A DNA stretch of 64,000 bases from JBECKS01 sp964557005 (GCA_964557005.1 CAZKYI010000010.1:1-64000); one strand, 5' to 3'. Positions 1 to 9,407 are shown, counted from the first letter of the stretch. Translations and numbers: made by a program. The notes: a model not told the origin generated them from the sequence alone.

Positions 1-123
1 CCTCGTCAGCAAGCACTCGCAACAACACCCCCGTTGCAAGAGGCGCGTATTCTACTCATAACAAACAAAAACGCAATCAGTTTGTAGAGGGGAATTTAAA
101 CTTTTAGAGGGGCGGGGCAAAAT
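1..123. other. Left edge, no gene seen
   Basis: Noncoding stretch downstream of pssA, which is transcribed leftward into it. I see no convincing open reading frame, no strong hairpin followed by a T-run, and no tRNA. There is a weak GCAAC/GTTGC inverted repeat near 18-36. A terminator for the ilv-pssA operon may lie here or to the left of the window. Confidence 0.4.
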
Positions 124-894
124 CTATGAACCACGCTTTAGCGCTGTATAAACAACCCCAGAAATGGAATAAGCCAAAGCAACCAACAGCATCACAACCG
201 GAGGATTAATAAAAAATAAAGCCAAACAAAATACTACTGATAAAATCATCACAAAAGGTACGCGACCCTGTAAATCAATTTGTTTGGGGCTGATAAAACG
301 AAAATTGCTCACCATCAACAACGCACCCCAAAGACAAATGATGAAACCAATCGCAGAATAAAAAAGATTAACTGGAAGTTGATACTCAACATTAGTCCAA
401 ACAAAACCTACTACCAATAAAGCACTGGCAGGGCTTCCCAAGCCTGTAAAAAATTCTTTATCTTCGTTTTGATTTTGCGAGTTGAAACGTGCAAGACGCA
501 AGGCTGCACAGGCAACATATACAAAAGCCGCCATCCACCCCAGCTTACCCAGCTCCTGCAAAGACCAAGTATAAATCAGGATTGCCGGTGCCACGCCAAA
601 AGAAACCAAATCATGCAGACTGTCGTACTGTGCGCCAAATTCACTTTGAGTTTTTGTCAAACGTGCAACTGCGCCATCAAGTACATCAAGATTCGCCGCC
701 ACTGTAATTGCAATCGCTGCTTTTTCAAATTGCCCATTCATAGCGGCAATGATTGCAAAGAAGCCCGCAAACAAACCACCCGTCGTAAATAAATTAGGTA
801 ACAAATAAATGCCTCGACGGGTGACCTTTCGACCATCTCCTTGAACCTCAGGTTCAACAACTTCAAATGTAACACCTTCTTCCTGATTCTCCAT
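124..894 (-). CDS. pssA: CDP-diacylglycerol--serine O-phosphatidyltransferase
   Basis: Membrane enzyme that joins CDP-diacylglycerol and L-serine to give phosphatidylserine, the precursor of phosphatidylethanolamine. The 256-residue protein has the CDP-alcohol phosphotransferase signature DG..AR....(G)...D...D, starting around residue 73 (DGAVARL, then GAQYDSLHD), and about seven hydrophobic segments spread to the C-terminus. The length fits the integral-membrane type found in Pseudomonas and Bacillus, not the larger peripheral E. coli enzyme. It lies 18 bp downstream of ilvC on the same strand and probably ends the ilvI-ilvH-ilvC-pssA operon, an order known in pseudomonads. The family call is secure. 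Confidence 0.95.
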   Translation of the reverse strand: MENQEEGVTFEVVEPEVQGDGRKVTRRGIYLLPNLFTTGGLFAGFFAIIAAMNGQFEKAAIAITVAANLDVLDGAVARLTKTQSEFGAQYDSLHDLVSFGVAPAILIYTWSLQELGKLGWMAAFVYVACAALRLARFNSQNQNEDKEFFTGLGSPASALLVVGFVWTNVEYQLPVNLFYSAIGFIICLWGALLMVSNFRFISPKQIDLQGRVPFVMILSVVFCLALFFINPPVVMLLVALAYSISGVVYTALKRGS

Positions 895-912
895 ACAGCC
901 TAAGCTCTGCGT

Positions 913-1917
913 TTAGTTTTTGGTTTTATCAACAATTTTATTTGCACGAATCCAAGGCATCATATCTCGAAGTTTTTCACCCACAACTTCGATACCATGC
1001 TTTTTCATTGTTTCGCGACGTGCAGGTAAACTACTCACATTTTTTACAAATTCTTTTGCAAATTCGCCGCTTTGAATTTCAGCAAGAATTTTTTTCATTT
1101 CCGCTTTGGTATTTTCTGTGATAACTCGAGGGCCACGAGTTACATCACCATATTCTGCGGTATTGGAAATAGAGTAACGCATATTTGCGATACCACCTTC
1201 ATACATAAGGTCTACAATAAGTTTCAATTCATGCAGACACTCAAAGTAAGCCATTTCCTCCGGATAACCTGCTTCAACCAAGGTTTCAAACCCAGCTTGA
1301 ACCAGAGCAGTTGTTCCACCACATAAAACAGCTTGTTCACCAAACAAATCCGTTTCAGTTTCATCTTTAAAAGTAGTTTCAATAATACCTGTACGCCCAC
1401 CACCAATAGCTGAAGCATAGGAAAGTGCAAGCTGTTTGGCCTGACCTGATTTATCTTGCTTCACTGCAATCAAGTCCGGAATACCACCACCTTTTACAAA
1501 CTCGCTACGCACAGTGTGACCAGGAGCTTTCGGTGCAACCATAATCACATCCAAATCCTCACGCAGTTCAATCAAATTAAAATGAATATTGAAGCCATGA
1601 GCAAAAGCCAGGGCCGCACCTTGCTTAAGATTTGGTTCTACGTCATTGCGGTATAAATCTGCCTGAAATTCATCTGGTGCCAAAATCATTACAACATCAG
1701 CAGAAGCAACTGCCTCTGCAACAGGTTGAACTGTCAAACCTGCGGCTTCCGCTTTAACTGCCGAAGAAGAACCAGGGCGTAAACCAACCACCACCTTTAC
1801 ACCCGAATCTTTCAAATTGTTGGCATGTGCATGGCCTTGGGAACCGTAGCCAATAATGGCAACTTTTTTCCTCTGGATAATTGATAGGTCAGCGTCTTTA
1901 TCGTAGTAAACTTGCAT
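913..1917 (-). CDS. ilvC: Ketol-acid reductoisomerase (class I)
   Basis: NADPH- and Mg-dependent enzyme that converts acetolactate and acetohydroxybutyrate to the dihydroxy acids of valine, leucine and isoleucine synthesis. The 334-residue length is that of the short class I form. The N-terminal Rossmann motif GYGSQGHAHANNL starts near residue 23, with RPGSSS following at the phosphate-binding loop. The C-terminal knotted domain carries the acidic metal ligands (DLFGEQAVLCGG near residue 190, then the E..HELKLIVDLMYEGG helix). It lies 27 bp downstream of ilvH and 18 bp upstream of pssA, so it is very likely cotranscribed with both. Confidence 0.97.
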   Translation of the reverse strand: MQVYYDKDADLSIIQRKKVAIIGYGSQGHAHANNLKDSGVKVVVGLRPGSSSAVKAEAAGLTVQPVAEAVASADVVMILAPDEFQADLYRNDVEPNLKQGAALAFAHGFNIHFNLIELREDLDVIMVAPKAPGHTVRSEFVKGGGIPDLIAVKQDKSGQAKQLALSYASAIGGGRTGIIETTFKDETETDLFGEQAVLCGGTTALVQAGFETLVEAGYPEEMAYFECLHELKLIVDLMYEGGIANMRYSISNTAEYGDVTRGPRVITENTKAEMKKILAEIQSGEFAKEFVKNVSSLPARRETMKKHGIEVVGEKLRDMMPWIRANKIVDKTKN

Positions 1918-1944
1918 TTTAAATTTCCACCTTCTTGATTTGAA

Positions 1945-2436
1945 TTACAAACTCAGCACTTTCTCGCCTCGAGAAATACCAGTCACACCTGTTCGGGCAA
2001 CCTCCAAAATGGTTAGCTCCCCAAGAGCCTCCAAAAAGGCATCAAGTTTATCACTAGTTCCACTTAATTGAACGGTATAAGTAGTATTCGTGACATCAAC
2101 AATCTGCCCTCTGAAAATATCAGAGGTTCTTTTAACTTCCGCGCGTTGAGCGCCAGAAGCTTTCACCTTGACGAGAATCAACTCGCGTTCAATGTGAGAA
2201 CCTTCTGTCAGATCTACCAGCTTCACCACCTCAATCAATTTATTTAACTGTTTGGTGATACGCTCGATAGTTCCATCATCTCCCAATGTCGTGAGTGTTA
2301 ATCTTGACAAGGAAGCATCATCTGTTGGCGCAACAGTCAGCGAATCGATGTTATAGCCACGTTGAGAAAACAAACCAACGACACGGGACAAAGCACCCGC
2401 TTCATTTTCCATCAGAATTGAAATAATTCTTCTCAT
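1945..2436 (-). CDS. ilvH: Acetolactate synthase small (regulatory) subunit
   Basis: Regulatory subunit of acetohydroxyacid synthase, conferring valine feedback inhibition and activating the catalytic subunit. At 163 residues it matches the length of E. coli IlvH. An N-terminal ACT domain (residues 4-75; ISILMENEAGALSRVVGLF and GYNIDSLTV are typical) is followed by the C-terminal ALS_ss domain (from about residue 85). Only one base separates it from the end of ilvI upstream, so the two subunits are cotranslated. Cytoplasmic. Confidence 0.96.
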   Translation of the reverse strand: MRRIISILMENEAGALSRVVGLFSQRGYNIDSLTVAPTDDASLSRLTLTTLGDDGTIERITKQLNKLIEVVKLVDLTEGSHIERELILVKVKASGAQRAEVKRTSDIFRGQIVDVTNTTYTVQLSGTSDKLDAFLEALGELTILEVARTGVTGISRGEKVLSL

Positions 2437-2437
2437 A

Positions 2438-4159
2438 TCAGGTTCGCTCCGTTTTGCTCAACAGCATGTCACTCAAGGCTCCACCTTTAATAGACATAGG
2501 ATAAACATGTTCCAACGGATCCACATGGACATTCAAAAACACCAAGCGATTCTTATGGGAAAAACATTCTTGCATGGCATCATCAATATCTTCACGCCTT
2601 TCAACATTGATACCAATGTGGCCATAGGCTTCAGCGAGCTTCATAAAATCCGGTAGAGATTTCATATAGGAATGAGAATGTCTTCCTTCATAATCATTAT
2701 CCTGCCACTGCTTCACCATCCCCAGCGCCTGATTGTTAATATTGATAATCTTGACAGGCAAATCATATTGAAGACAAGTAGACAGCTCCTGGATATTCAT
2801 CTGAATGCTCGCTTCACCTGTAACACAAGCAACTGTTGCTCCTGGATTAGCTACCAAGGCTCCCATCGCTGCCGGCAAACCAAAACCCATCGTTCCCAAA
2901 CCACCCGAATTGATCCATTGTCTTGGACTGTCAAACTTGTAATAGAGCGCAGCAAACATTTGGTGCTGCCCTACATCGGAAGTAACAATCGCCTTGCCAT
3001 CAGTAGCCTTGTACAAAGACGCAACCACCTGCTGAGGCTTCATACGCTCTCCTGCAACATTTTCAAACGCCAGACAGTTTTTAGCTCTCCACTGTTCGAT
3101 TTGCTTCCACCATTTCTCCAAGGCTTCCTGATCAATCTGGGAAACGCTTTGTTTGACGATTTCCAGCATATCTTTCAAGACATATTCCACCGAACCGACA
3201 ATAGGAATATCCGCCGTAATAATTTTGGAAATTGAAGCAGGATCAATATCTATGTGTATAACTTTTGCAGATGGACAAAAAAGTTTGGGGTTGTTGGTAA
3301 CGCGATCATCAAAACGCGCACCCACCGCAAAAATCAAATCCGAATTGTGCATCGCCATATTGGCTTCATAGGTACCGTGCATACCCAACATACCTAGAAA
3401 CTGCGGGTCACTTCCTGGAAAACCACCCAAACCCATCAAAGTATTGGTAACAGGAAAACCAAGCAGTTTTGCAATTTTAGTAAGCAGTTGTGCAGAATTA
3501 CCTTGTACAACACCACCACCTGTATAAATCACAGGTCTCTTGGCACTCACCAATTCCTCAACTGCCTTTTTAATCTGCCCGGCATGGCCACGCGTCACAG
3601 GTGTATAGGAACGCAGTTTGACCTTTTTAGGATATTCGTAAGGAAATTTTTGATTTGGATCTGTACAGTCTTTGGGAATATCGACTACAACAGGCCCGGG
3701 GCGACCAGTTGTCGCAATATAAAAGGCTTTTTTGATAATCGCTGGAATATCTTCCGCACGTTTCACCAGAAAACTGTGTTTTACAATAGGTCTTGAAACA
3801 CCCACCATGTCAGTTTCCTGAAAAGCATCTTCACCGATCAAATGTCTTGCGACCTGTCCGGAAATCACAACCATCGGAATCGAGTCCATGTACGCTGTCG
3901 CAATACCAGTCACCGTGTTGGTTGCTCCCGGGCCTGATGTCACCAGCACCACACCCGGCTTGCCTGAAGAACGTGCATAACCATCAGCCGCATGAGCCGC
4001 TGCTTGCTCATGGCGAACCAAAAAATGCTTTACCCGCTCCTGCTGGAACAAGGCATCATAAATGTGGAGCACAGCTCCACCGGGATAACCAAAAATGTGC
4101 TCCACGCCTTCATCCGCCAGGGAACGAATCAGCATCTCTGCACCATTTAACATTTCCAC
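2438..4159 (-). CDS. ilvI: Acetolactate synthase large (catalytic) subunit
   Basis: ThDP-dependent acetohydroxyacid synthase, the first shared step of valine, leucine and isoleucine synthesis. At 573 residues it is close to E. coli IlvI (574). Domains in order are the Pyr domain with the catalytic glutamate (RHEQAAAHAADGYARS near residue 49), a central FAD-binding-like domain, and the C-terminal PP domain. The usual ThDP/Mg motif GDGS reads GEAS here (VTGEASIQMNIQEL), a conservative Asp-to-Glu change followed by Gly-to-Ala; pseudomonads have GEGS. The start shown is GTG, with GAGGA seven bases upstream; an ATG two codons later is possible. First gene of the ilv operon. Confidence 0.96.
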   Translation of the reverse strand: MEMLNGAEMLIRSLADEGVEHIFGYPGGAVLHIYDALFQQERVKHFLVRHEQAAAHAADGYARSSGKPGVVLVTSGPGATNTVTGIATAYMDSIPMVVISGQVARHLIGEDAFQETDMVGVSRPIVKHSFLVKRAEDIPAIIKKAFYIATTGRPGPVVVDIPKDCTDPNQKFPYEYPKKVKLRSYTPVTRGHAGQIKKAVEELVSAKRPVIYTGGGVVQGNSAQLLTKIAKLLGFPVTNTLMGLGGFPGSDPQFLGMLGMHGTYEANMAMHNSDLIFAVGARFDDRVTNNPKLFCPSAKVIHIDIDPASISKIITADIPIVGSVEYVLKDMLEIVKQSVSQIDQEALEKWWKQIEQWRAKNCLAFENVAGERMKPQQVVASLYKATDGKAIVTSDVGQHQMFAALYYKFDSPRQWINSGGLGTMGFGLPAAMGALVANPGATVACVTGEASIQMNIQELSTCLQYDLPVKIININNQALGMVKQWQDNDYEGRHSHSYMKSLPDFMKLAEAYGHIGINVERREDIDDAMQECFSHKNRLVFLNVHVDPLEHVYPMSIKGGALSDMLLSKTERT

Positions 4160-4509
4160 CGTAAATTCCTCTAATTTTTAGCAACACCACAGCAACGCTG
4201 TTCGCAGATCACCGCTGCAAGAAAAAACGTAACAGAACCAAGAATGCAGACAAACCCGCCTGTTTTGCGTCTGCATACCTTCTCAGGTTGTCGAAGGTCA
4301 ACATATGAAGGCGGTAGCCTTCCGGATATGTCTGGAGGGGATTCAGATAAAGCGCAAGTTATTACTTCACCTGAAGAAAATTGACTGCTTAAGTCAATGG
4401 CAAATGGTGACATAGTGAGCTTAATTGTCAATACTTCCAAGATGGGATAAGCTGCTGCAAGCCTTTGCTTTTATTCAAAAAAACAATAACGCATTCTCAA
4501 GGTAAGCCT
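4160..4509. promoter_or_regulatory. Divergent ilvI / DUF4124 control region
   Basis: About 350 bp between ilvI (leftward) and the DUF4124 gene (rightward). It contains a perfect 7+7 palindrome at 4380-4398 (ATTGACT...AGTCAAT), a GAAGGC/GCCTTC hairpin at 4307-4322 and a perfect 8+8 inverted repeat ATGCAGAC/GTCTGCAT at 4244-4276. On the minus strand a TTGACA hexamer lies near 4425-4431. These could be an operator and a structured ilvI leader. The 89-codon leftward reading frame here has no run of Val, Leu or Ile codons, so a classical leader-peptide attenuator is not supported. The assignment to regulation is inference. Confidence 0.4.
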
Positions 4510-4938
4510 ATGAATTTCATTCACTCATTTCGCTTGGTATGTTGCCTTATCCTTATTGCCAGTTCGGTAAGTGCTTACTCTGCCAAGTTTTATAAATGGG
4601 TTGATGAAAATGGCAATACGCATTATTCCGACAGGGCTCCTGCTCAAGATACTGAAGTTGAAACGGTTCATATCACCACATCAAAACCATCCAGTGCCAA
4701 GAGTGTGCCCATCGACGCTTCTGAGGATACCCAGCCAGACACTCAAACTACAGAGCAAAACAGCAAGGAAATGCAGGCATACTGTGAAAAGCTTTCAGAA
4801 AATATAAGCACACTCGAAGAAAGCAGTATCGTTCAGAGCATTGATTCAGAAGGCAACAGACAGCAACTCAGTAAAGAAGAACAAGATAAACAACTTTCCC
4901 AGAAAAAAGCTCAATACGACAAGAATTGTGCTCACTAA
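4510..4938 (+). CDS. DUF4124 domain exported protein
   Basis: Small exported protein of unknown function. I chose the ATG at 4510 because AAGGT lies just upstream and a signal peptide starts directly there (hydrophobic residues 7-25, ending near SAYSA). The mature N-terminus has the DUF4124 signature FYKWVDENGNTHYSDRAP, a short beta-hairpin module common in gammaproteobacterial periplasmic proteins. The rest is a polar, low-complexity, Gln/Ser/Glu-rich tail with two cysteines (AYCEKL and DKNCAH), probably helical. It is a single gene, divergent from ilvI. The DUF call is good; the role is unknown. Confidence 0.8.
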   Translation: MNFIHSFRLVCCLILIASSVSAYSAKFYKWVDENGNTHYSDRAPAQDTEVETVHITTSKPSSAKSVPIDASEDTQPDTQTTEQNSKEMQAYCEKLSENISTLEESSIVQSIDSEGNRQQLSKEEQDKQLSQKKAQYDKNCAH

Positions 4939-5170
4939 ACCCAGTGACATAGAAACCGCCTGTATTCTTGATTTTTAACTGTGTCTGGAGTAATTTCAAA
5001 CGTCGCTGGTAGATAGCTGACGGCAGGATTGCTGGCCAGCTCGCAGATACAAAACAACAATATTTATTATAATAATTACATACTGTTCCCCACCGTCGAA
5101 CTATATACGCAGCCAGTAATAAGCCGCTGAGGGCGACAGTGAAATTCCTGAGTTTAATTGGAGCCTGACT

Positions 5171-6361
5171 ATGTTTCGTGGATGTCTACCAGTTTTGGCA
5201 TGCCTTCTTCCTGTATTGAGCTTAAGCTCATGCCTGAGTCCCGAATATGACCACTACTCATTACACGCCAAAGTACGTGGCTTGGCGGCAGACGAGACTA
5301 TTACCATCTCCAATAACGGAACTGCTACCCAACTTTCTGGCACTCAAGACCTGTCCTGGAGTGAGGCGCAAAAAATCAGGAACACCCCCAGAAGTGATGA
5401 GCCTGACTATCGCATCCGCATTGTTCGCCAACCACAAAATTCCAATAAAGCATGTCGGGTTCTCAATCCGACTGGTAGAGCCAGTTATGCCAATACTCAA
5501 ATTCGCATCGAGTGTGGTTTTCCGTTACTGATACAGGATGAAGATGGAAACATGACCACCGACAACGGATTGATGGTAAGCAACGGTTTTGAACGCATCG
5601 CACTCAATGCAAGCAGGCAGCTCGTTACCAGTCTACGCCATGATGTCATTACAGACCCCTCTGACCCTACGATTCAATCCCTGCAACTCACACCCCAAAT
5701 CACTATGGGAGCAGCGTTGTTTAATGAGCTCTATTTACCTGGGGAATCCATTCAACTTAATTTTTCAAGTATCAACCAGGGATGTGAAATTACCTCCAAC
5801 CCACTGGTGGGCGGGCTGTATCCGTCAAGCGATGCTTTTACCAATACTGTTCAAACCATTGATTTGGCAAGCGACTGGATTCGTGCAAAAGATACTTATG
5901 CTGACGGGCGAGTCTGCTCAAGTTTTTCAGCGGGCACAACTTATGTACTTACCTACGATCCGCAAGAAAACAAAACTGGAAACACTACCTATACAGCAAC
6001 CTGCTTCCCTGCTCCAGCTATTGAAATAGCATGTGCTTTTGCATTGAAACTGAGGGTCAAAGGTTTAAACGCATCCGAGGGAGATGTGCTTATAGTGAAT
6101 GCAGAAAACATAACAACTGGTAGCACACACCAAATACGTTTCGAAACCAATCGCACAGAAACCTTTAATCTGATTGTCCGTAACGGAGATGCCTACGAAA
6201 TCACTCTGGATCCTGATACAGATCCAGGTACGTGGACCACACCAAAAACATGTGATTTTGAACCCAACGGGTTAAGTATTCCCACGCCATCACCCAATCC
6301 TTCTGTAAATTATGTCAATGCGGGTGGTAATACTCTGGAAGTGTTGACTTGCAGCGAGTAA
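5171..6361 (+). CDS. Putative lipoprotein with a duplicated domain
   Basis: Unrecognised 396-residue exported protein. The N-terminus is a lipoprotein signal peptide with lipobox LSSC (Cys 20-21 region), followed by acidic and polar residues, so outer-membrane retention is plausible. The N-terminal part (about residues 33-113, starting AKVRGLAADETITISN) and the C-terminal part (about 290-395, starting LRVKGLNASEGDVLIVN) look like two copies of a beta-rich domain. Both begin with a V(R/K)GL motif and end in a cysteine-containing strand (RIECG, EVLTCSE). The middle has several Cys and Asn/Thr-rich stretches. It ends 11 bp from the convergent hisC stop. No function can be assigned. Confidence 0.7.
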   Translation: MFRGCLPVLACLLPVLSLSSCLSPEYDHYSLHAKVRGLAADETITISNNGTATQLSGTQDLSWSEAQKIRNTPRSDEPDYRIRIVRQPQNSNKACRVLNPTGRASYANTQIRIECGFPLLIQDEDGNMTTDNGLMVSNGFERIALNASRQLVTSLRHDVITDPSDPTIQSLQLTPQITMGAALFNELYLPGESIQLNFSSINQGCEITSNPLVGGLYPSSDAFTNTVQTIDLASDWIRAKDTYADGRVCSSFSAGTTYVLTYDPQENKTGNTTYTATCFPAPAIEIACAFALKLRVKGLNASEGDVLIVNAENITTGSTHQIRFETNRTETFNLIVRNGDAYEITLDPDTDPGTWTTPKTCDFEPNGLSIPTPSPNPSVNYVNAGGNTLEVLTCSE

Positions 6362-6372
6362 CACCCGCCCGC

Positions 6373-7449
6373 TCAAACCATCAAATTTGCCAAAGCGCTT
6401 AACAGTGCTTTATTTTCCTTCTCGCTACCCACTGTGAGGCGCAGACAGTTTTCTAACAAGGCGTGACTTCCGTGTAGAACCTTGATCAAAATACCTCGTT
6501 GTTTCAGTTGTTCTGCTATCACCGATGCGTCACCCTGATTCACGCGAACAACGATAAAATTTGCTTCACTTGGATATACTTCCAGATTAGGCAATTTCCC
6601 AAGCGCATTCATCAATGTTTTTCTCAGCCTGCGGATTTCATGTGTTTGTGCTTTCATCAAATGCAAGCTATCAAGCACGACTTGCATTAAACTTTGTGTA
6701 AGCACATTGATATTGTAAGGAAGGCGCACTTTATCCAGCTCGCTCAATAGACGCACATGACCAATCAGGAATCCCAGTCGCAAACCCGCCAAACCTGTTT
6801 TTGAAAATGTTCGCATAAGCACAACATTTTCACGCTCACTTAACAAAGACAAGCCATCAAAATCCGTGAAGTCAGTATAGGCTTCATCTAACACAAAGAT
6901 TCCTTCTGACAAATCCATCAACTCGCACAACGCTGTTAAGTCAAACAGATTTCCTGTTGGATTATTGGGTTGCGCAATAAAAATCAACTCTGGTTGCTGA
7001 TCAAGAATAACTGTTTTGAGCTTACCAAAATCCAGAGAAAAATCGGGTTTTAAATCAACAGGCAGATATTCAAGCCTGCAAATTCTGGCGAGCATACGGT
7101 ACATGACAAAACTCGGCTCAACCGCCAGAACTTTCGCATCCAGCTTCGCACACGCCATCATCAGCATTTGAATCAGTTCATCAGAACCATTTCCAAATAA
7201 GAGCCCATATTGCGCATCCAGATTCAAATAATCTCTCAACCTTGTTGCTATTCCGTCCGCCTTTGGATTCGGATAACGATTCACAGAAATACTGTGCGCA
7301 TTTTCCAACCATGCTTGCAAAATATCCTGAGGCAAGGAGAAAGGATTTTCCATAGCATCCAACTTGATCATGTTGGCTGCATCTTGAACGTGATAGGCAG
7401 AAAGCGCCTTAATATCCTCTCGAATAACATCTAGCGGTGATTTTTTCAT
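6373..7449 (-). CDS. hisC: Histidinol-phosphate aminotransferase
   Basis: PLP-dependent fold-type I transaminase that converts imidazole acetol phosphate and glutamate to histidinol phosphate. The 358-residue length fits. Visible motifs are the NPNPxxG-type site (RYPNPKADG), QPNNPTGN, the substrate Tyr/Asp region (VLDEAYTDF), the PLP-lysine segment TFSKTGLAGLRLGF and the C-terminal arginine in NCLRLTVG. It ends the hisG-hisD-hisC run, 8 bp after hisD. Cytoplasmic; a confident call. Confidence 0.95.
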   Translation of the reverse strand: MKKSPLDVIREDIKALSAYHVQDAANMIKLDAMENPFSLPQDILQAWLENAHSISVNRYPNPKADGIATRLRDYLNLDAQYGLLFGNGSDELIQMLMMACAKLDAKVLAVEPSFVMYRMLARICRLEYLPVDLKPDFSLDFGKLKTVILDQQPELIFIAQPNNPTGNLFDLTALCELMDLSEGIFVLDEAYTDFTDFDGLSLLSERENVVLMRTFSKTGLAGLRLGFLIGHVRLLSELDKVRLPYNINVLTQSLMQVVLDSLHLMKAQTHEIRRLRKTLMNALGKLPNLEVYPSEANFIVVRVNQGDASVIAEQLKQRGILIKVLHGSHALLENCLRLTVGSEKENKALLSALANLMV

Positions 7450-7457
7450 ATGGGTGA

Positions 7458-8771
7458 TTACTGCGTGCGAAAAATTGCTGATACAGCATGCGCATCCAAA
7501 CCTTCTGCTCGCGCCAAAACATCTGCGGCTTCAATCAAATCAACCATATTTTTTTGATTCAGTTTGATAATAGAACTGCGTTTCAGGAAATCATAAACAC
7601 CCAAAGGTGAAGAGAATCTGGCGCTTCCATAAGTTGGTAGCACATGATTACTGCCTGCACAATAATCACCGAAAGTTTCAGCACTTGCGCGCCCAATAAA
7701 AATGGCTCCTGCATTTTCTACACGCACAGACAGAGATTCTGCCCTATGTTCATCAAATGAAAGCTCCAGATGTTCTGGTGCAATAAAATTGATGACTTGA
7801 AGTGCCTGCTCATCATTTTCAACCAGAATAAACGCACCTCGCGTCTCCAAAGAAGCAGAAATAATGTTTCTTCTTTGCATATCTGGTAGTAATTTATGGA
7901 TACTTTTTTTAATCGCATCGATTTGTTGCTGGTTATCACAAATACAAATGGATTGAGCCAACTCATCGTGTTCTGCTTGTGAAAACAAATCCATGGCAAT
8001 CCAGTCCGGATTCGCCTTGTCATCACAGTACACCAGTATTTCCGAAGGTCCGGCAATCATATCAATCCCTACTTTGCCGAAAACCTGTTTCTTGGCACTG
8101 GCTACATAGCGATTCCCAGGGCCGACAATTTTATCCACACTTTGAATGGTTTCTGTTCCATACGCCAATGCTGCAATCGCCTGCGCACCCCCAATCGTGT
8201 AAACCTCATTCACCTCAGCGATTGCCGCCGCTGCAAGCACCAGAGTATGAATTTCACCATTTTGTGTTGGTACTGTCATACATAAACGCTTCACGCCCGC
8301 AACTTTTGCAGGAATTGCATTCATTAACACGGAAGAAGGATAAGAAGCTTTTCCACCAGGTACATACATACCAACCGCACCCAGAGGTTTTATCTGCTGT
8401 CCAAGTACATGCCCGAATTCATCTTCAATCCGCCAATCTTTCAGCATTTGATTGGCGTGATATTTTTCAATTCTCTGTTTCGCGAATTCAAGCGCCTTTC
8501 TCAATGGTTTGGGCGTTGACGCAAGTGCAGCATCTAATTCCTGTTTTTCCAAACGCAATTCGCTCACCGATCTGGCAGTCTTGCCATCAAATTTTTGCGT
8601 GTACTCAAGTAAGGCCTGATCACCATGTTGACGCACTTGCGCAATAATTTCAGCGACTTGTCGATCAACTTCGATACTCGAAAAACCGGATTCATCAATC
8701 GCCAGTCTGTGCCTGAGTGTGGGGAAAAAATCCTGATCCTGAAAATTAAACTGGGGAATATCGAGCTTCAT
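7458..8771 (-). CDS. hisD: Histidinol dehydrogenase
   Basis: Zn-dependent NAD enzyme that oxidises histidinol to histidine in two steps, the last step of the pathway. At 437 residues it is full length. Characteristic segments are GMYVPGGKA, the signature from IVGPGNRYVASAKK through IDMIAGPSEILV, the catalytic EHLE in FIAPEHLELSF, and GDYCAGSNHVLPTYGSAR. It sits 9 bp after hisG and 8 bp before hisC in the minus-strand operon. Confidence 0.96.
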   Translation of the reverse strand: MKLDIPQFNFQDQDFFPTLRHRLAIDESGFSSIEVDRQVAEIIAQVRQHGDQALLEYTQKFDGKTARSVSELRLEKQELDAALASTPKPLRKALEFAKQRIEKYHANQMLKDWRIEDEFGHVLGQQIKPLGAVGMYVPGGKASYPSSVLMNAIPAKVAGVKRLCMTVPTQNGEIHTLVLAAAAIAEVNEVYTIGGAQAIAALAYGTETIQSVDKIVGPGNRYVASAKKQVFGKVGIDMIAGPSEILVYCDDKANPDWIAMDLFSQAEHDELAQSICICDNQQQIDAIKKSIHKLLPDMQRRNIISASLETRGAFILVENDEQALQVINFIAPEHLELSFDEHRAESLSVRVENAGAIFIGRASAETFGDYCAGSNHVLPTYGSARFSSPLGVYDFLKRSSIIKLNQKNMVDLIEAADVLARAEGLDAHAVSAIFRTQ

Positions 8772-8780
8772 AAATTCCAG

Positions 8781-9407
8781 CTACCCGATGGAACGCTCAA
8801 GTGCTGAAATGAATTCCTGCACGGCTTCATATTTTAATTTGAAACTACTTTTATTGACGATTAAACGGGAACTGATTTGAGCAATCAGTTCAGTAGGCTC
8901 CAAACCATTTTCCTTGAGTGTTTTCCCTGTATCCACCACATCAATAATTTTATCTGCAAGACCAACCAGAGGAGCCAATTCCATTGAACCATACAGTTTA
9001 ATCAAATCCACCTGCTGGCCTTGTTCTGCAAAATATTTTCGCGCGATATTGGTAAATTTGGTTGCAACCTTGATGCGCACGGGTTGGGCTTGACGATTCA
9101 CGGGCTCTGCCACCATCAGTTTACAGTTGGCTATTTTCAAATCCACTGCTTCATAGTAGCCCTCTCCCCCATGCTCCATGATGACATCTTTTCCAGCCAC
9201 ACCTAAATCCGCAGCACCATGCGCAACATAAGTTGGCACATCGGACGCACGAATAATCAGAACATCCAGCTTGCCATCTTTGCTTGGAAAAATCAGTTTT
9301 CTGCTGCGAGATGGATCTTCGCTTAACTCAATCCCTGCTGCATGTAACAAGGGCAAGGTATCGTCAAGGATTCTTCCCTTGGATAAAGCCAGTGTTAACT
9401 TCGACAT
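8781..9407 (-). CDS. hisG: ATP phosphoribosyltransferase, short form
   Basis: Joins ATP and PRPP, the first committed step of histidine synthesis. At 208 residues it is the short form, lacking the C-terminal ACT-like regulatory domain of the roughly 300-residue E. coli enzyme. Short HisG enzymes require HisZ, a paralogue of histidyl-tRNA synthetase, for activity and feedback control; no hisZ is in this window. Typical sequences are ALSKGRILDDTLPLL at the N-terminus and the PRPP loop VVDTGKTLKENGL. The start codon overlaps the murA stop by one base, so the murA-hisG-hisD-hisC block is probably cotranscribed. Confidence 0.95.
   Translation of the reverse strand: MSKLTLALSKGRILDDTLPLLHAAGIELSEDPSRSRKLIFPSKDGKLDVLIIRASDVPTYVAHGAADLGVAGKDVIMEHGGEGYYEAVDLKIANCKLMVAEPVNRQAQPVRIKVATKFTNIARKYFAEQGQQVDLIKLYGSMELAPLVGLADKIIDVVDTGKTLKENGLEPTELIAQISSRLIVNKSSFKLKYEAVQEFISALERSIG

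Noticed and set aside
4171..4440. 89-codon leftward frame between ilvI and the DUF4124 gene
   Set aside because: No ribosome-binding site or recognisable domain, composition unlike neighbouring proteins, and it covers several hairpins; more likely regulatory DNA than a gene or leader peptide.
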